Assembly: GCF_018130245.1 (NCBI RefSeq)
Contig: NZ_JAFCKP010000001.1
Location: 1,116,001-1,180,000 of the forward strand
Direction of reading: 5' to 3'
DNA: 64,000 nucleotides
DNA from: Bradyrhizobium sp. SZCCT0231
Lineage (GTDB): Bacteria; Pseudomonadota; Alphaproteobacteria; Rhizobiales; Xanthobacteraceae
Shown: positions 37,597 through 44,505 of the stretch, piece by piece
Layout of the letters: every line of letters starts with the position of its first letter
How positions within the stretch are numbered: position 1 is the first letter of the stretch
Made by a program: the position numbers and the translations under genes
Notes under the pieces: generated by a model
The model's database searches: none
What the model was told of the DNA's origin: nothing
Seen by the model: the letters and a program-made list of their open reading frames with translations, nothing else

Positions 37597-38529
37597 CTAC
37601 CGCCACCTACGATGCAGCCACAGCCACTGCTCGGGATGCTCCCGCACCCAGCTCTCCACGACGCTCGTGATCGCCTGGGTCGTGCCCTGGATGTCGATCT
37701 TGCCGTCGGCATCGCGCACCGGCTTGATCTCTTCGGTCAGCTCGCCGCGAAAGCGGCCGCCGGGCAGGCGGATGATGCGGACGCCGTGGATCGGGCATTC
37801 GACCTGGCGCAAGAGGCGCGCCAGCATCGGGTTGGCGCGGGTCTTGCGGCCGAAGAAGGTGACCTCGACGCCGGCGGTGAGATACTGGTCGATCAGCATG
37901 GCGACGTGCTTGCCGTCCTTGAGCGCCTGCGCGAGCCGCAGCGGCGCGTCACGGCCCGCCGGGATCAGCGTGCCCATTTTGACCTGGCGCATTTCCTGGA
38001 TGATGCGGTCGGCTGAGGCGATGTTCGGGCGGCGATAGAGAATCGCCGTTTCCAGTCCATGCGCGACGGCGGCGAGCGCCGGCAATTCCCAATTGGCCAG
38101 ATGCGCGGCGAAGATCAGCGCCGGCTTGCCGTCGTCGCGGATCTGGTCGAACAGCTCGATGCTGCGTGGGGGAATCTCGATCCGGCTCTGCTCCGGATGG
38201 TCGCGATCGTAGTCCCAGACGTGGTCGATATGGGCGAACTCGGCGCCGACGCGGCCGAGATTGTCCCAGACGCCCATCAGGATCTGTTCGATCTCCTCCG
38301 GCGATTTCTCCGGAAAGGCGGCGGTGAGGTTGGCGCGGCCGATGCGGTGCTCGCGCAGGCGCGGGCCGATCAGCTTGACGGCGCGCGCGAAGAAGTCCGA
38401 GGTCTTGACCGGATCGAAATAGCGCGTGGTGCGCAGCATCGCGACGGTCGCGGCGCCGATCAGGCTTCCGCCGAGCGATTTGGCAGCCTCCCGCGCGCGG
38501 GCCTTCGTGCTCGCAGTCAGCAGCGCCAT
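37597..38529 (-). CDS. lpxXL: Lipid A acyltransferase, LpxXL-like
   Basis: A 310-residue lysophospholipid/lauroyl acyltransferase-family protein. The catalytic motif is HLANWE (H-x4-E), with the expected downstream MLIDQYLTAGVEVTFFG. A weak hydrophobic region near the N-terminus can anchor it to the inner membrane. It is the last gene of a cluster beginning with an AcpXL-like carrier protein. By analogy it should transfer the very-long-chain (omega-1)-hydroxy acyl group to lipid A. The frame stays open far upstream (to 39222), but that is antisense-like; ATG at 38529 begins MALLTASTKAR. Confidence 0.82.
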   Translation of the reverse strand: MALLTASTKARAREAAKSLGGSLIGAATVAMLRTTRYFDPVKTSDFFARAVKLIGPRLREHRIGRANLTAAFPEKSPEEIEQILMGVWDNLGRVGAEFAHIDHVWDYDRDHPEQSRIEIPPRSIELFDQIRDDGKPALIFAAHLANWELPALAAVAHGLETAILYRRPNIASADRIIQEMRQVKMGTLIPAGRDAPLRLAQALKDGKHVAMLIDQYLTAGVEVTFFGRKTRANPMLARLLRQVECPIHGVRIIRLPGGRFRGELTEEIKPVRDADGKIDIQGTTQAITSVVESWVREHPEQWLWLHRRWR

Positions 38530-38537
38530 GCGTCCGG

Positions 38538-39815
38538 TCAGGCCGGTTCGCGGGTCAGGATCAGGGAGGCGTTCTGGCCGCCGAAGCCGAACGAGTTCGA
38601 CATCACCGCGGTGACGCGGGCATCGCGCGCCTTGTTGCCGACGACGTTGAACAGGATCGTGGGATCCGGGGTCTCGTAGTTGATCGTCGGCGGAATGCGC
38701 TGATGCTCGAGCGTGAGCAGCGAGAAGATCGCCTCCACCGCGCCGGCGGCCGAGATGGTGTGGCCGACCATCGACTTGTTGGAGGTGACCGGAATCTTCT
38801 GCGCGAGCTCGCCGAACACGGCCGATGTCGTGTTGAACTCCATCTTGTCGTTTTCGGGCGTCGAGGTGCCGTGCGCGTTGATGTGGTCGATCTGGTCCGG
38901 CGTCATGCCGGCGTCGGCCAGCGTCTTGTTCATGCAGCCGATGATCGGCTTGCCGTCGGGCGAGGAGCGGGTGCGATGGAAGGAATCGGTGAGCTCGCCG
39001 CAGCCGGCGATCACGCCGAGGATCTTTGCGCCGCGCGCAGTCGCCGCCTCGTAGCTTTCGAGCACCAGGGCGCCGGCGCCTTCGGCCATCACAAAACCAT
39101 CGCGGTTCTTGGAGAAGGGGCGGGAGGCCGCCTGCGGCGGATCGTTCTGGGTCGACAGCGCCGAAAGCAGCGAGAAGCGCACCAGCGCTTCCGGATTCAC
39201 CGTGCCGTCGGTCGCGACGCACAGCGCAGCATCCGTCTCGCCGCGGCGGATCGCCTCGACGCCGAGCTGGATCGAGGTCGCGCCCGAGGCGCAGGCCGTC
39301 GACAGCGAGATCGGCGAGCCCTTGGTGCCGAACGTCTCGGCGAGATAGGCGGCGACCGAGCCGAACATGAAGCGATGATGATAGGCGCTGTACCTGCCGC
39401 CGCCGGAAATGCGCAGCAAATCGTCATAGGTGATGTCTTGCTGGCCGACGGCGCGACCGAGTTCGCGACGCTGCGGCCATTCGACCTCGACCGGCGCAAC
39501 CGCAAGGAAAAGGGGACCCGGGAAGTCGGCCTTGGCGCCGATGCCGGCCTGCGCCAGCGCTTCCTGCGTCACCAGCTCGGCCATCCGTTCGGACAGGGCG
39601 GTGGAGGAGAACGGATCGACGCTGACGAAATCGACCGTGCCGGCCATCGTGGTCTTGAGGCCGTCGATCGGAAACCGCGTGATGGTGCGGATGCCGGATT
39701 CGCCGGCGACGAGCTTCGCCCAATTGTCGGCCTTGCCGGCACCGAGCGAGGTCATGATGCCCATGCCGGTGACGACGACGACGGGACGCCCGAGTTTGTC
39801 GCGTGGTGCAGTCAT
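38538..39815 (-). CDS. Beta-ketoacyl-ACP synthase (FabF1XL-like, catalytically intact)
   Basis: A 425-residue KAS II-type condensing enzyme. All three catalytic residues are visible: Cys in STACASG (about 174), His in NAHGTST and His in SNKSMVGHT. It begins PVVVVTGMGIMTSLG as usual. It lies 8 bp upstream of the acyltransferase and 21 bp after the second, degenerate synthase. In rhizobia this pair elongates acyl chains on AcpXL to C26-C30. Confidence 0.88.
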   Translation of the reverse strand: MTAPRDKLGRPVVVVTGMGIMTSLGAGKADNWAKLVAGESGIRTITRFPIDGLKTTMAGTVDFVSVDPFSSTALSERMAELVTQEALAQAGIGAKADFPGPLFLAVAPVEVEWPQRRELGRAVGQQDITYDDLLRISGGGRYSAYHHRFMFGSVAAYLAETFGTKGSPISLSTACASGATSIQLGVEAIRRGETDAALCVATDGTVNPEALVRFSLLSALSTQNDPPQAASRPFSKNRDGFVMAEGAGALVLESYEAATARGAKILGVIAGCGELTDSFHRTRSSPDGKPIIGCMNKTLADAGMTPDQIDHINAHGTSTPENDKMEFNTTSAVFGELAQKIPVTSNKSMVGHTISAAGAVEAIFSLLTLEHQRIPPTINYETPDPTILFNVVGNKARDARVTAVMSNSFGFGGQNASLILTREPA

Positions 39816-39836
39816 GTCGATCCCCGCTTGAGCTAA

Positions 39837-41042
39837 CTAAACCGCCTCGACCAGCGCCATGCCTTCGCCGCGCCAGTGTCCGGCCCCCACCACCACGATC
39901 TGGGTAGGCGCACCCTGCATTTCAATCTCGGTCCCGGTCGAATCGTTCGGCGGGAACAGCGCACCGCGCGAGATCGACAGCGCGGCGAGCGCAATTCCGA
40001 GCGGGAATTGCGTCTCCATGGCGTGGCCGAACACCGTGCCGGTCGAGCGCACCGGAAAGTCGGCATGGCTCTTCAGGAAGCCGCGCTCTTCCGAGGTCGC
40101 GGGCTCTGCACCGGTCGCTCCGGTGATGATGGCGCCCTTGCCGTCGCGCTTCGGCAGCTTGGCCCACAGCTTCTCCAGCGTCGCGGCCATGTCGCCGGGC
40201 CGCTTGCGTTTGGCGAGGTCCGCGACGACGCTGGACAATTTTGCGAACGGCTTTGCGCCGCGTGCTTCCGCATGCGCCTTCGATTCCAGCACCAGGAAGG
40301 CGCCGGCCGAGCCGAGCGCGAAGCCGGCGTGGTCCTTGCGGGCCCACACGGGAGCGAACTTGTCCTTGAGGTTGAAGTCGCCGAATTCATAGAGGACGAG
40401 CAAGTCCTTGCGCTCGCCATTGTGCGAGCCGCCGACCAGCGCGATATCGCTCTCGCCCGAGGCGATGCGCGCAAGCGCGATGCGGGCGGCATCGACGCCG
40501 GCGACCTCTTCGCCCATGAAGGTGCGCGAGGTGCCCCCCAAACCGTGCACGATGGCGATGTTGCCGGCGAGCAGGTTGGAGAGCTGGGCCAGGAACAACG
40601 TCGGCCTGAGATCGCTCATCAGCCGCTCGTTGAGGAAGCCGGGCGCGTTGGCGCCCTTGGCCTCGGCCGTCAGCACGCCGCTGTCGACGTTGAGATCGCG
40701 CTCTCCGCCGCCGGCGGCGACCACCATGTCGATCTTCGACAGGATGTCCTTGTTGCCCTTGATGCCGGCGGAATCGAGCGCAAGACCGGCGGCATAGGTG
40801 CCGATGCGCTGCCAGGCTTCCATCTGGCGCTGGTCGCCCTTCTTAGGGATCTGGCTGTCCAAGGCAACAGGCATCAGCGGATGCACGATGTGGGGTGCAA
40901 AGCCCTTCTCGTCGACATTGATGCGCTTTTCCTGAAGCGCGGCCCAGTTGGCGTCGAGGCCCTCGCCGAGCGAGGTGGCTAACCCAATGCCGGTAATCCA
41001 GACTTCGGTCTGGCCCGGCTTCGAAGCGGGAGTGTCAGTCAT
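39837..41042 (-). CDS. KAS-family protein lacking catalytic Cys (FabF2XL-like)
   Basis: A 401-residue thiolase-fold protein aligned with the neighbouring KAS. In place of the nucleophile Cys it has GLGGTSRTF (about 168-176), and the first His position reads ITGATGAEP. Only the second His motif is partly kept (VFGHAMETQF). It therefore cannot catalyse condensation by itself. This resembles chain-length factors that pair with an active KS. The start overlaps the FabZ stop (ATGA at 41039-41042), which would give equal amounts of the subunits. Confidence 0.85.
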   Translation of the reverse strand: MTDTPASKPGQTEVWITGIGLATSLGEGLDANWAALQEKRINVDEKGFAPHIVHPLMPVALDSQIPKKGDQRQMEAWQRIGTYAAGLALDSAGIKGNKDILSKIDMVVAAGGGERDLNVDSGVLTAEAKGANAPGFLNERLMSDLRPTLFLAQLSNLLAGNIAIVHGLGGTSRTFMGEEVAGVDAARIALARIASGESDIALVGGSHNGERKDLLVLYEFGDFNLKDKFAPVWARKDHAGFALGSAGAFLVLESKAHAEARGAKPFAKLSSVVADLAKRKRPGDMAATLEKLWAKLPKRDGKGAIITGATGAEPATSEERGFLKSHADFPVRSTGTVFGHAMETQFPLGIALAALSISRGALFPPNDSTGTEIEMQGAPTQIVVVGAGHWRGEGMALVEAV

Positions 41043-41509
41043 GGTGATACGGCCTGTTGCGGAAATCCGACGCGCTTGGCGATCGCGTCCATGTGAGAGC
41101 GCATATCCGCATTGGGGAAGGGGATGAGCGTGAATGTGAGCGCCGAATTCGCGCGCAGCTTGCCGCCGACCCTGATCTTGGCCTCGGTCATGGCGTAGCC
41201 GGAGCCTTCATGGGTGAGGCTCGCCTCAATGCTCATGAGATCACCGGGAAAGACCGAGCCGCGGACCTTGGCTTCCTTCACGGCGGCGAGGATCGGCATG
41301 CGTTCGAACTTGAACACGCCGAGCTGAAGCCAGCCCGAGGCCTGCGCCATCGATTCGATCAGGAGCACGCCGGGCATCAAAGGATAGCCCGGGAAGTGCC
41401 CCTCGAAGATGGTGCTCTCCATCGGGACCTGGGCTTCGACGACGATCGTCTTCTCGTCGACCTTGAGGTCGACGATGCGATCGATCATGTGGAAGTATTC
41501 GAGTTGCAT
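41039..41509 (-). CDS. FabZ-like 3-hydroxyacyl-ACP dehydratase of the AcpXL cluster
   Basis: A 156-residue hot-dog-fold dehydratase. The catalytic signature GHFPGYPLMPGVLLIESMAQ carries the His and Glu pair. ATG at 41509 (MQLEYFHMIDRI) is used; the frame upstream is Arg/Pro-rich and overlaps acpXL. It removes water from 3-hydroxyacyl-AcpXL in each elongation round. Position directly after the carrier protein gene matches fabZXL. Confidence 0.88.
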   Translation of the reverse strand: MQLEYFHMIDRIVDLKVDEKTIVVEAQVPMESTIFEGHFPGYPLMPGVLLIESMAQASGWLQLGVFKFERMPILAAVKEAKVRGSVFPGDLMSIEASLTHEGSGYAMTEAKIRVGGKLRANSALTFTLIPFPNADMRSHMDAIAKRVGFPQQAVSP

Positions 41510-41519
41510 GACTGCGCCC

Positions 41520-41807
41520 TTAGGCGCTCGCGCCCTTGGCCGCAACCAGTTCGTCAATACGGGCGCACAGGTTCTTCAGCACGAAATACTGCTCGGTGGT
41601 CGCTTTGCCGTCGTTGACCTCTTGAGTCCACTTTTCCAGCGGCAGCTTGATGCCGAACTGCTTGTCGATCGCGAACGCGATATCAAGGAAATCGAGGCTG
41701 TCGATGCCGAGGTCATCGATGGCATGGCTATCCGGCGTGATCGTGTCGCGCGGGATGTCGCAGGTTTCAGCGATGATCGTGGCGACCTGATCGAATGTGG
41801 AAGACAT
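41520..41807 (-). CDS. acpXL: Acyl carrier protein for very-long-chain fatty acids
   Basis: A 95-residue acidic acyl carrier protein. The phosphopantetheine site is GIDSLDF with Ser37. It is longer than housekeeping ACP (about 78 residues) and has the AcpXL-type C-terminal extension ([20 protein letters not shown]). It carries the growing 27-hydroxyoctacosanoate-type chain that is later placed on lipid A. It is the first gene of the leftward cluster, so the promoter must lie in 41808-42038. ATG at 41807; a GTG directly before it is possible. Confidence 0.9.
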   Translation of the reverse strand: MSSTFDQVATIIAETCDIPRDTITPDSHAIDDLGIDSLDFLDIAFAIDKQFGIKLPLEKWTQEVNDGKATTEQYFVLKNLCARIDELVAAKGASA

Positions 41808-42038
41808 CACTAAGCCTTTGATATATTGCGGATATTTGTCAGATTGTCCAGAGTGGCACGGTGGGTGGGCATCGCGCCCCTGATGACGCCCTCAAACCCC
41901 CCTCTGGCCGGGTCGAAAGCCCGTATATCGGAGCGCCGCCCTGAGTTCAATGGAGCCGGGCAGGCCCAGGGGACAGCGAGGGACAGGGTTGGGGATGCCC
42001 GTTGGGACCTCCGCCGAGGAGCCTGCGCCGGGGCGGTC

Positions 42039-42380
42039 CTAAATATGCGGCGTCGTGATCTTGACGCAGTCGCGGCGGCCCATCAGCACGCAATCCTGGG
42101 TCCGGCGCAGGTCGGCGATGCTGACCGCGAGCCAGATCCCGATTGCGGTCAGCGCGATGGTGAAGGCCAGCGCCGCGATGTTGGCAAGCATGCGCTGGCG
42201 GAAATTGTCGGGTTCGGCGCGCGGCTGCTCGTAGCGCGACAGGTCCAGCCGTTCGGGTGCGACGCGCAGCGGTTGCACGGTGCCGCTGCCGCGCTGGACC
42301 GCCGGGGAAGGCGGGGTGCGCGGCCTGAACTGGAGCACCCGGTGCTCGTCATCAGAGCTTATGGGCCGCTGGTTGTTCAT
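42039..42380 (-). CDS. Single-TM conserved hypothetical protein (113 aa)
   Basis: A 113-residue protein. The N-terminal 65 residues are polar and Pro/Arg-rich. One TM helix follows (about 67-90, ANIAALAFTIALTAIGIWLA), then a short tail with CVLMGRRDCVKI, two cysteines that could pair. The long upstream extension of the frame is not protein-like. No function can be given. It may be co-transcribed with acpXL, which lies downstream in the same direction. Confidence 0.65.
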   Translation of the reverse strand: MNNQRPISSDDEHRVLQFRPRTPPSPAVQRGSGTVQPLRVAPERLDLSRYEQPRAEPDNFRQRMLANIAALAFTIALTAIGIWLAVSIADLRRTQDCVLMGRRDCVKITTPHI

Positions 42381-42705
42381 GGGGCGGGGATCACTCCGAA
42401 GCGGCGATTTAGATAGCATAGGTGAGGAGCGCGTTGCAGAAAATCTTCTCAATGCCCGCGTGCATTTGTGAAATCTCGCTATTTGTGCGCGGGCTGGCGT
42501 GGAGCGATCGGGGAACCGGCGGTCGAGCCCGGGGGCGCGCGGGTTGCGCTGCGACGGCAGGCACGACGACAGCCACGGAGTTCGTCCCGTCGCTATCGAC
42601 TTGTGATCTCCGCGTCCTTTCCCAACGGATTTTGTCCCCGCAGGGCCCATGGCATAGTCGCGAGAACCCGGACCATCAGCGGCAACATGTGAGGACCTGT
42701 CGATC
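42381..42705. other. Gene-free divergent spacer
   Basis: About 325 bp between the single-TM gene (leftward) and the ParB-like gene (rightward). The frames present have no protein character. It should hold both promoters; a GAGGAC site precedes the ParB-like start. Confidence 0.5.
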
Positions 42706-43329
42706 ATGACCAATACGCGCGAGCCGCGAGTGCATCCTGTCCCGATCCTGTCGCTCCGGCCGACGCAGATGACGGTGGGCATGCGCGAGGTCAAGGAGAA
42801 GCGCAGGCGCTGGCGCGAGCACGACAAGAGGAAGCAGGCCGATCTGCTCGGCAAGCACATGATCCCCGTCGTCTACGGCCCCGACTTGCGCTACTACGTG
42901 ATCGACCATCATCATCTCGGCCGCGCGCTGCACGATGAAGGCGTCAAGGAGGTGCTGGTGACCATCATCGGCGACCTCAGGATGGTCGAGCGCGAGGCGT
43001 TCTGGGGCGTCATGGACAACAAGCGCTGGGTCTATCCCTACGACGCCAAGGGCGAGCGGCGGTCGTTCCGCGACCTGCCGAAATCGGTCGCCGACCTCAA
43101 GGATGATCCGTTCCGCAGCCTTGCCGGCGAGTTGCGCCGCCTGGGCGGCTTCGCCAAGGACACCACGCCGTTCTCCGAATTCCTGTGGGCCGACTTCCTG
43201 CGTCGACAGGTGTCGCGCAAGGCGGTGGAAGCCGATTTCGACAAGGCGCTCGAGAAGGCGATGGCTGCGGCCAGAAGCAGGAATGCGATCTATCTGCCCG
43301 GCTGGTGCGGTCCGGCGGACGATGACTAG
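42706..43329 (+). CDS. ParB-like nuclease/Srx-fold domain protein
   Basis: A 207-residue protein of the ParB-like (ParBc_2) type. Residues 15-110 have LRPTQMTVGMREVKEKRRRW, then HMIPVVYGPDLRYYVIDHHH, which match the ParB/sulfiredoxin nucleotide-binding fold with the His-rich D-H-H-H in place of the usual GERR. No helix-turn-helix or centromere-binding region follows. It is not a chromosome-partitioning ParB. The role is unknown; the fold suggests nucleotide binding. Confidence 0.75.
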   Translation: MTNTREPRVHPVPILSLRPTQMTVGMREVKEKRRRWREHDKRKQADLLGKHMIPVVYGPDLRYYVIDHHHLGRALHDEGVKEVLVTIIGDLRMVEREAFWGVMDNKRWVYPYDAKGERRSFRDLPKSVADLKDDPFRSLAGELRRLGGFAKDTTPFSEFLWADFLRRQVSRKAVEADFDKALEKAMAAARSRNAIYLPGWCGPADDD

Positions 43330-43525
43330 GGGTATCGAAAATCGCGTGCCGGGATCGATGCGCCACTACGGGCCATGCCCTGCTGGCTCACGGGAGATGA
43401 CTTGCGAGTACCATGGGCCGGTCAATTTCGTCTGCGGGTCCACACACATCTCGGTGAAATGGTCGGTCAACCCAGATGGCAAGATCGTGGGGCTTCAGGC
43501 GAGCGGATATACCCCGTGCCTCTGA
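43322..43525 (+). CDS. Possible small Cys-containing protein (up to 67 aa)
   Basis: A frame from the ATG at 43322 overlaps the end of the ParB-like gene and encodes 67 residues; an internal ATG at 43358 gives 55. The sequence has four cysteines (HYGPCPAG, MTCEYHG, NFVCGST, YTPCL) and a beta-strand-like HISVKWSVNPDGKIVGLQAS. It looks more like protein than the other frames, but no ribosome site is clear. It could be a small beta-rich secreted-type domain without a signal. Confidence 0.4.
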   Translation: MTRGIENRVPGSMRHYGPCPAGSREMTCEYHGPVNFVCGSTHISVKWSVNPDGKIVGLQASGYTPCL

Positions 43526-43549
43526 ACGGATTAGGCGCCAGCGCTCACA

Positions 43550-43705
43550 TCAGTCGCGCTGGAAGATCCTGGCGCCGGGATAGGCGCGGCGGGCGTAAGT
43601 GACCACCAGCGCGCGGTCCTGGGTGTCCAGGAAGGGCGTTCGGATCTGGCACGATCCGACGATGAGGTGCCACAGGCCATTGAGTTTCTGAATCACGATC
43701 TCCAT
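43550..43705 (-). CDS. 51-residue conserved-looking small protein
   Basis: A frame from ATG 43705 encodes 51 residues beginning MEIVIQKLNGLWHLIVGS and ending YPGARIFQRD. AGGA lies 8 nt before the ATG. The pattern of alternating hydrophobic and polar residues (WHLIVGSCQIR, RALVVTYARRAYPGARIF) suggests a short beta-alpha unit. No family is recognised. It converges on the small frame to its left with a 24-bp gap. Confidence 0.5.
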   Translation of the reverse strand: MEIVIQKLNGLWHLIVGSCQIRTPFLDTQDRALVVTYARRAYPGARIFQRD

Positions 43706-43974
43706 TTGAGTAGTCCTCGATGACTCCCATTCCAGCGAATGCCGCTTGTCGCCGCAGTGATTGCGATCGCGGCCGCGGGTGTGGAATTTCCCAACACGGC
43801 CGGCGCTCCGCTGCAGAACACGTCGACCATTGTTAGGTGGTTACGGAATGCGCCCAGATAAGCCGGATCTCATCACAGCCGCTTGAGCGAAATCAATTTC
43901 CGCGCCCATGAAACCGTCCTGAAACAGAGCCGTCCCATCTCTATGGGGTAGTCGAGCTCACACAGGAGGCGAAC

Positions 43975-44118
43975 ATGCGCCGTCTGGTTTTCGTAATTGC
44001 CTTGCTCGCGGTCGCTTCGGCGGGAATCTCGGCATCGTTTGCCGCAGTCCACCGCGCCAAGACGTTGACGTTCGCGGAGCGCTTTGCTCCGGCGCTCGAG
44101 TTGATGGCAAAACGCTAG
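43975..44118 (+). CDS. 47-residue small membrane or secreted protein
   Basis: An ATG at 43975 lies 5 nt after a perfect AGGAGG site. The 47-residue product has a basic start and hydrophobic helix (MRRLVFVIALLAVASAGISA) and then a short amphipathic tail (VHRAKTLTFAERFAPALELM). It could be a signal-anchored peptide or a small exported protein. It is too short for ordinary gene calling, but the ribosome site is among the best in the window. Confidence 0.6.
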   Translation: MRRLVFVIALLAVASAGISASFAAVHRAKTLTFAERFAPALELMAKR

Positions 44119-44337
44119 CGGCATCGCGCCTCGCAGCCGTGAGCGATGCAGCGGCTGCCCTCCGAGGCAGACATCACGTCGCACCTGTCGACCAGCAATG
44201 GCGGGGGCAGGCTTGACTTGTCGCAAATCTGCGTCGTCGCGACCGGCTAAGGTCTGCCTGCATGGTTGCAGAGACAGCGTTGTGCCCCGATGCCGAGGGC
44301 CCGGGCTCCAAGTCATGCAGATTTTGGAGGCACGGCC

Positions 44338-44505
44338 ATGAGCGTCATCTTTCGCATCCTCTTTGTCCTCGCCGGCGCGATCACGGCGCTGTTCGTCGCG
44401 CGTGACGCGCTGAATTTTACCATCATCCAGACCTTCGTCGCCGTCCTGCTCGTCACCGCCGTCGTCGGTGTCGGCAGCCTCTGGAGCCTGCGGCGGAAAC
44501 CGTGA
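44338..44505 (+). CDS. 55-residue two-TM small membrane protein, coupled to the P-type ATPase
   Basis: A 55-residue protein with two hydrophobic helices (FRILFVLAGAITALFVA and FTIIQTFVAVLLVTAVVGVG) and a short basic C-terminus. GGAGG lies 8 nt before the ATG at 44338. Its stop overlaps the GTG start of the P-type ATPase (GTGA at 44502-44505), so the two are translationally coupled. A regulatory or accessory subunit role for the pump is a reasonable inference, since several P-type ATPases have small membrane partners. Confidence 0.65.
   Translation: MSVIFRILFVLAGAITALFVARDALNFTIIQTFVAVLLVTAVVGVGSLWSLRRKP

Noticed and set aside
37597-39222. Longer version of the lipid A acyltransferase (541 residues)
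   Set aside because: The extra N-terminal 230 residues are Arg/His-rich and overlap the KAS gene in another frame; the family N-terminus starts at 38529.
42422-42709. 95-residue frame in the spacer before the ParB-like gene
   Set aside because: No clear ribosome site, mixed composition and no recognisable pattern.
42706-43329. Chromosome-partitioning ParB
   Set aside because: No helix-turn-helix or dimerisation domain and no parA or parS nearby; only the ParB/Srx-like fold is present.
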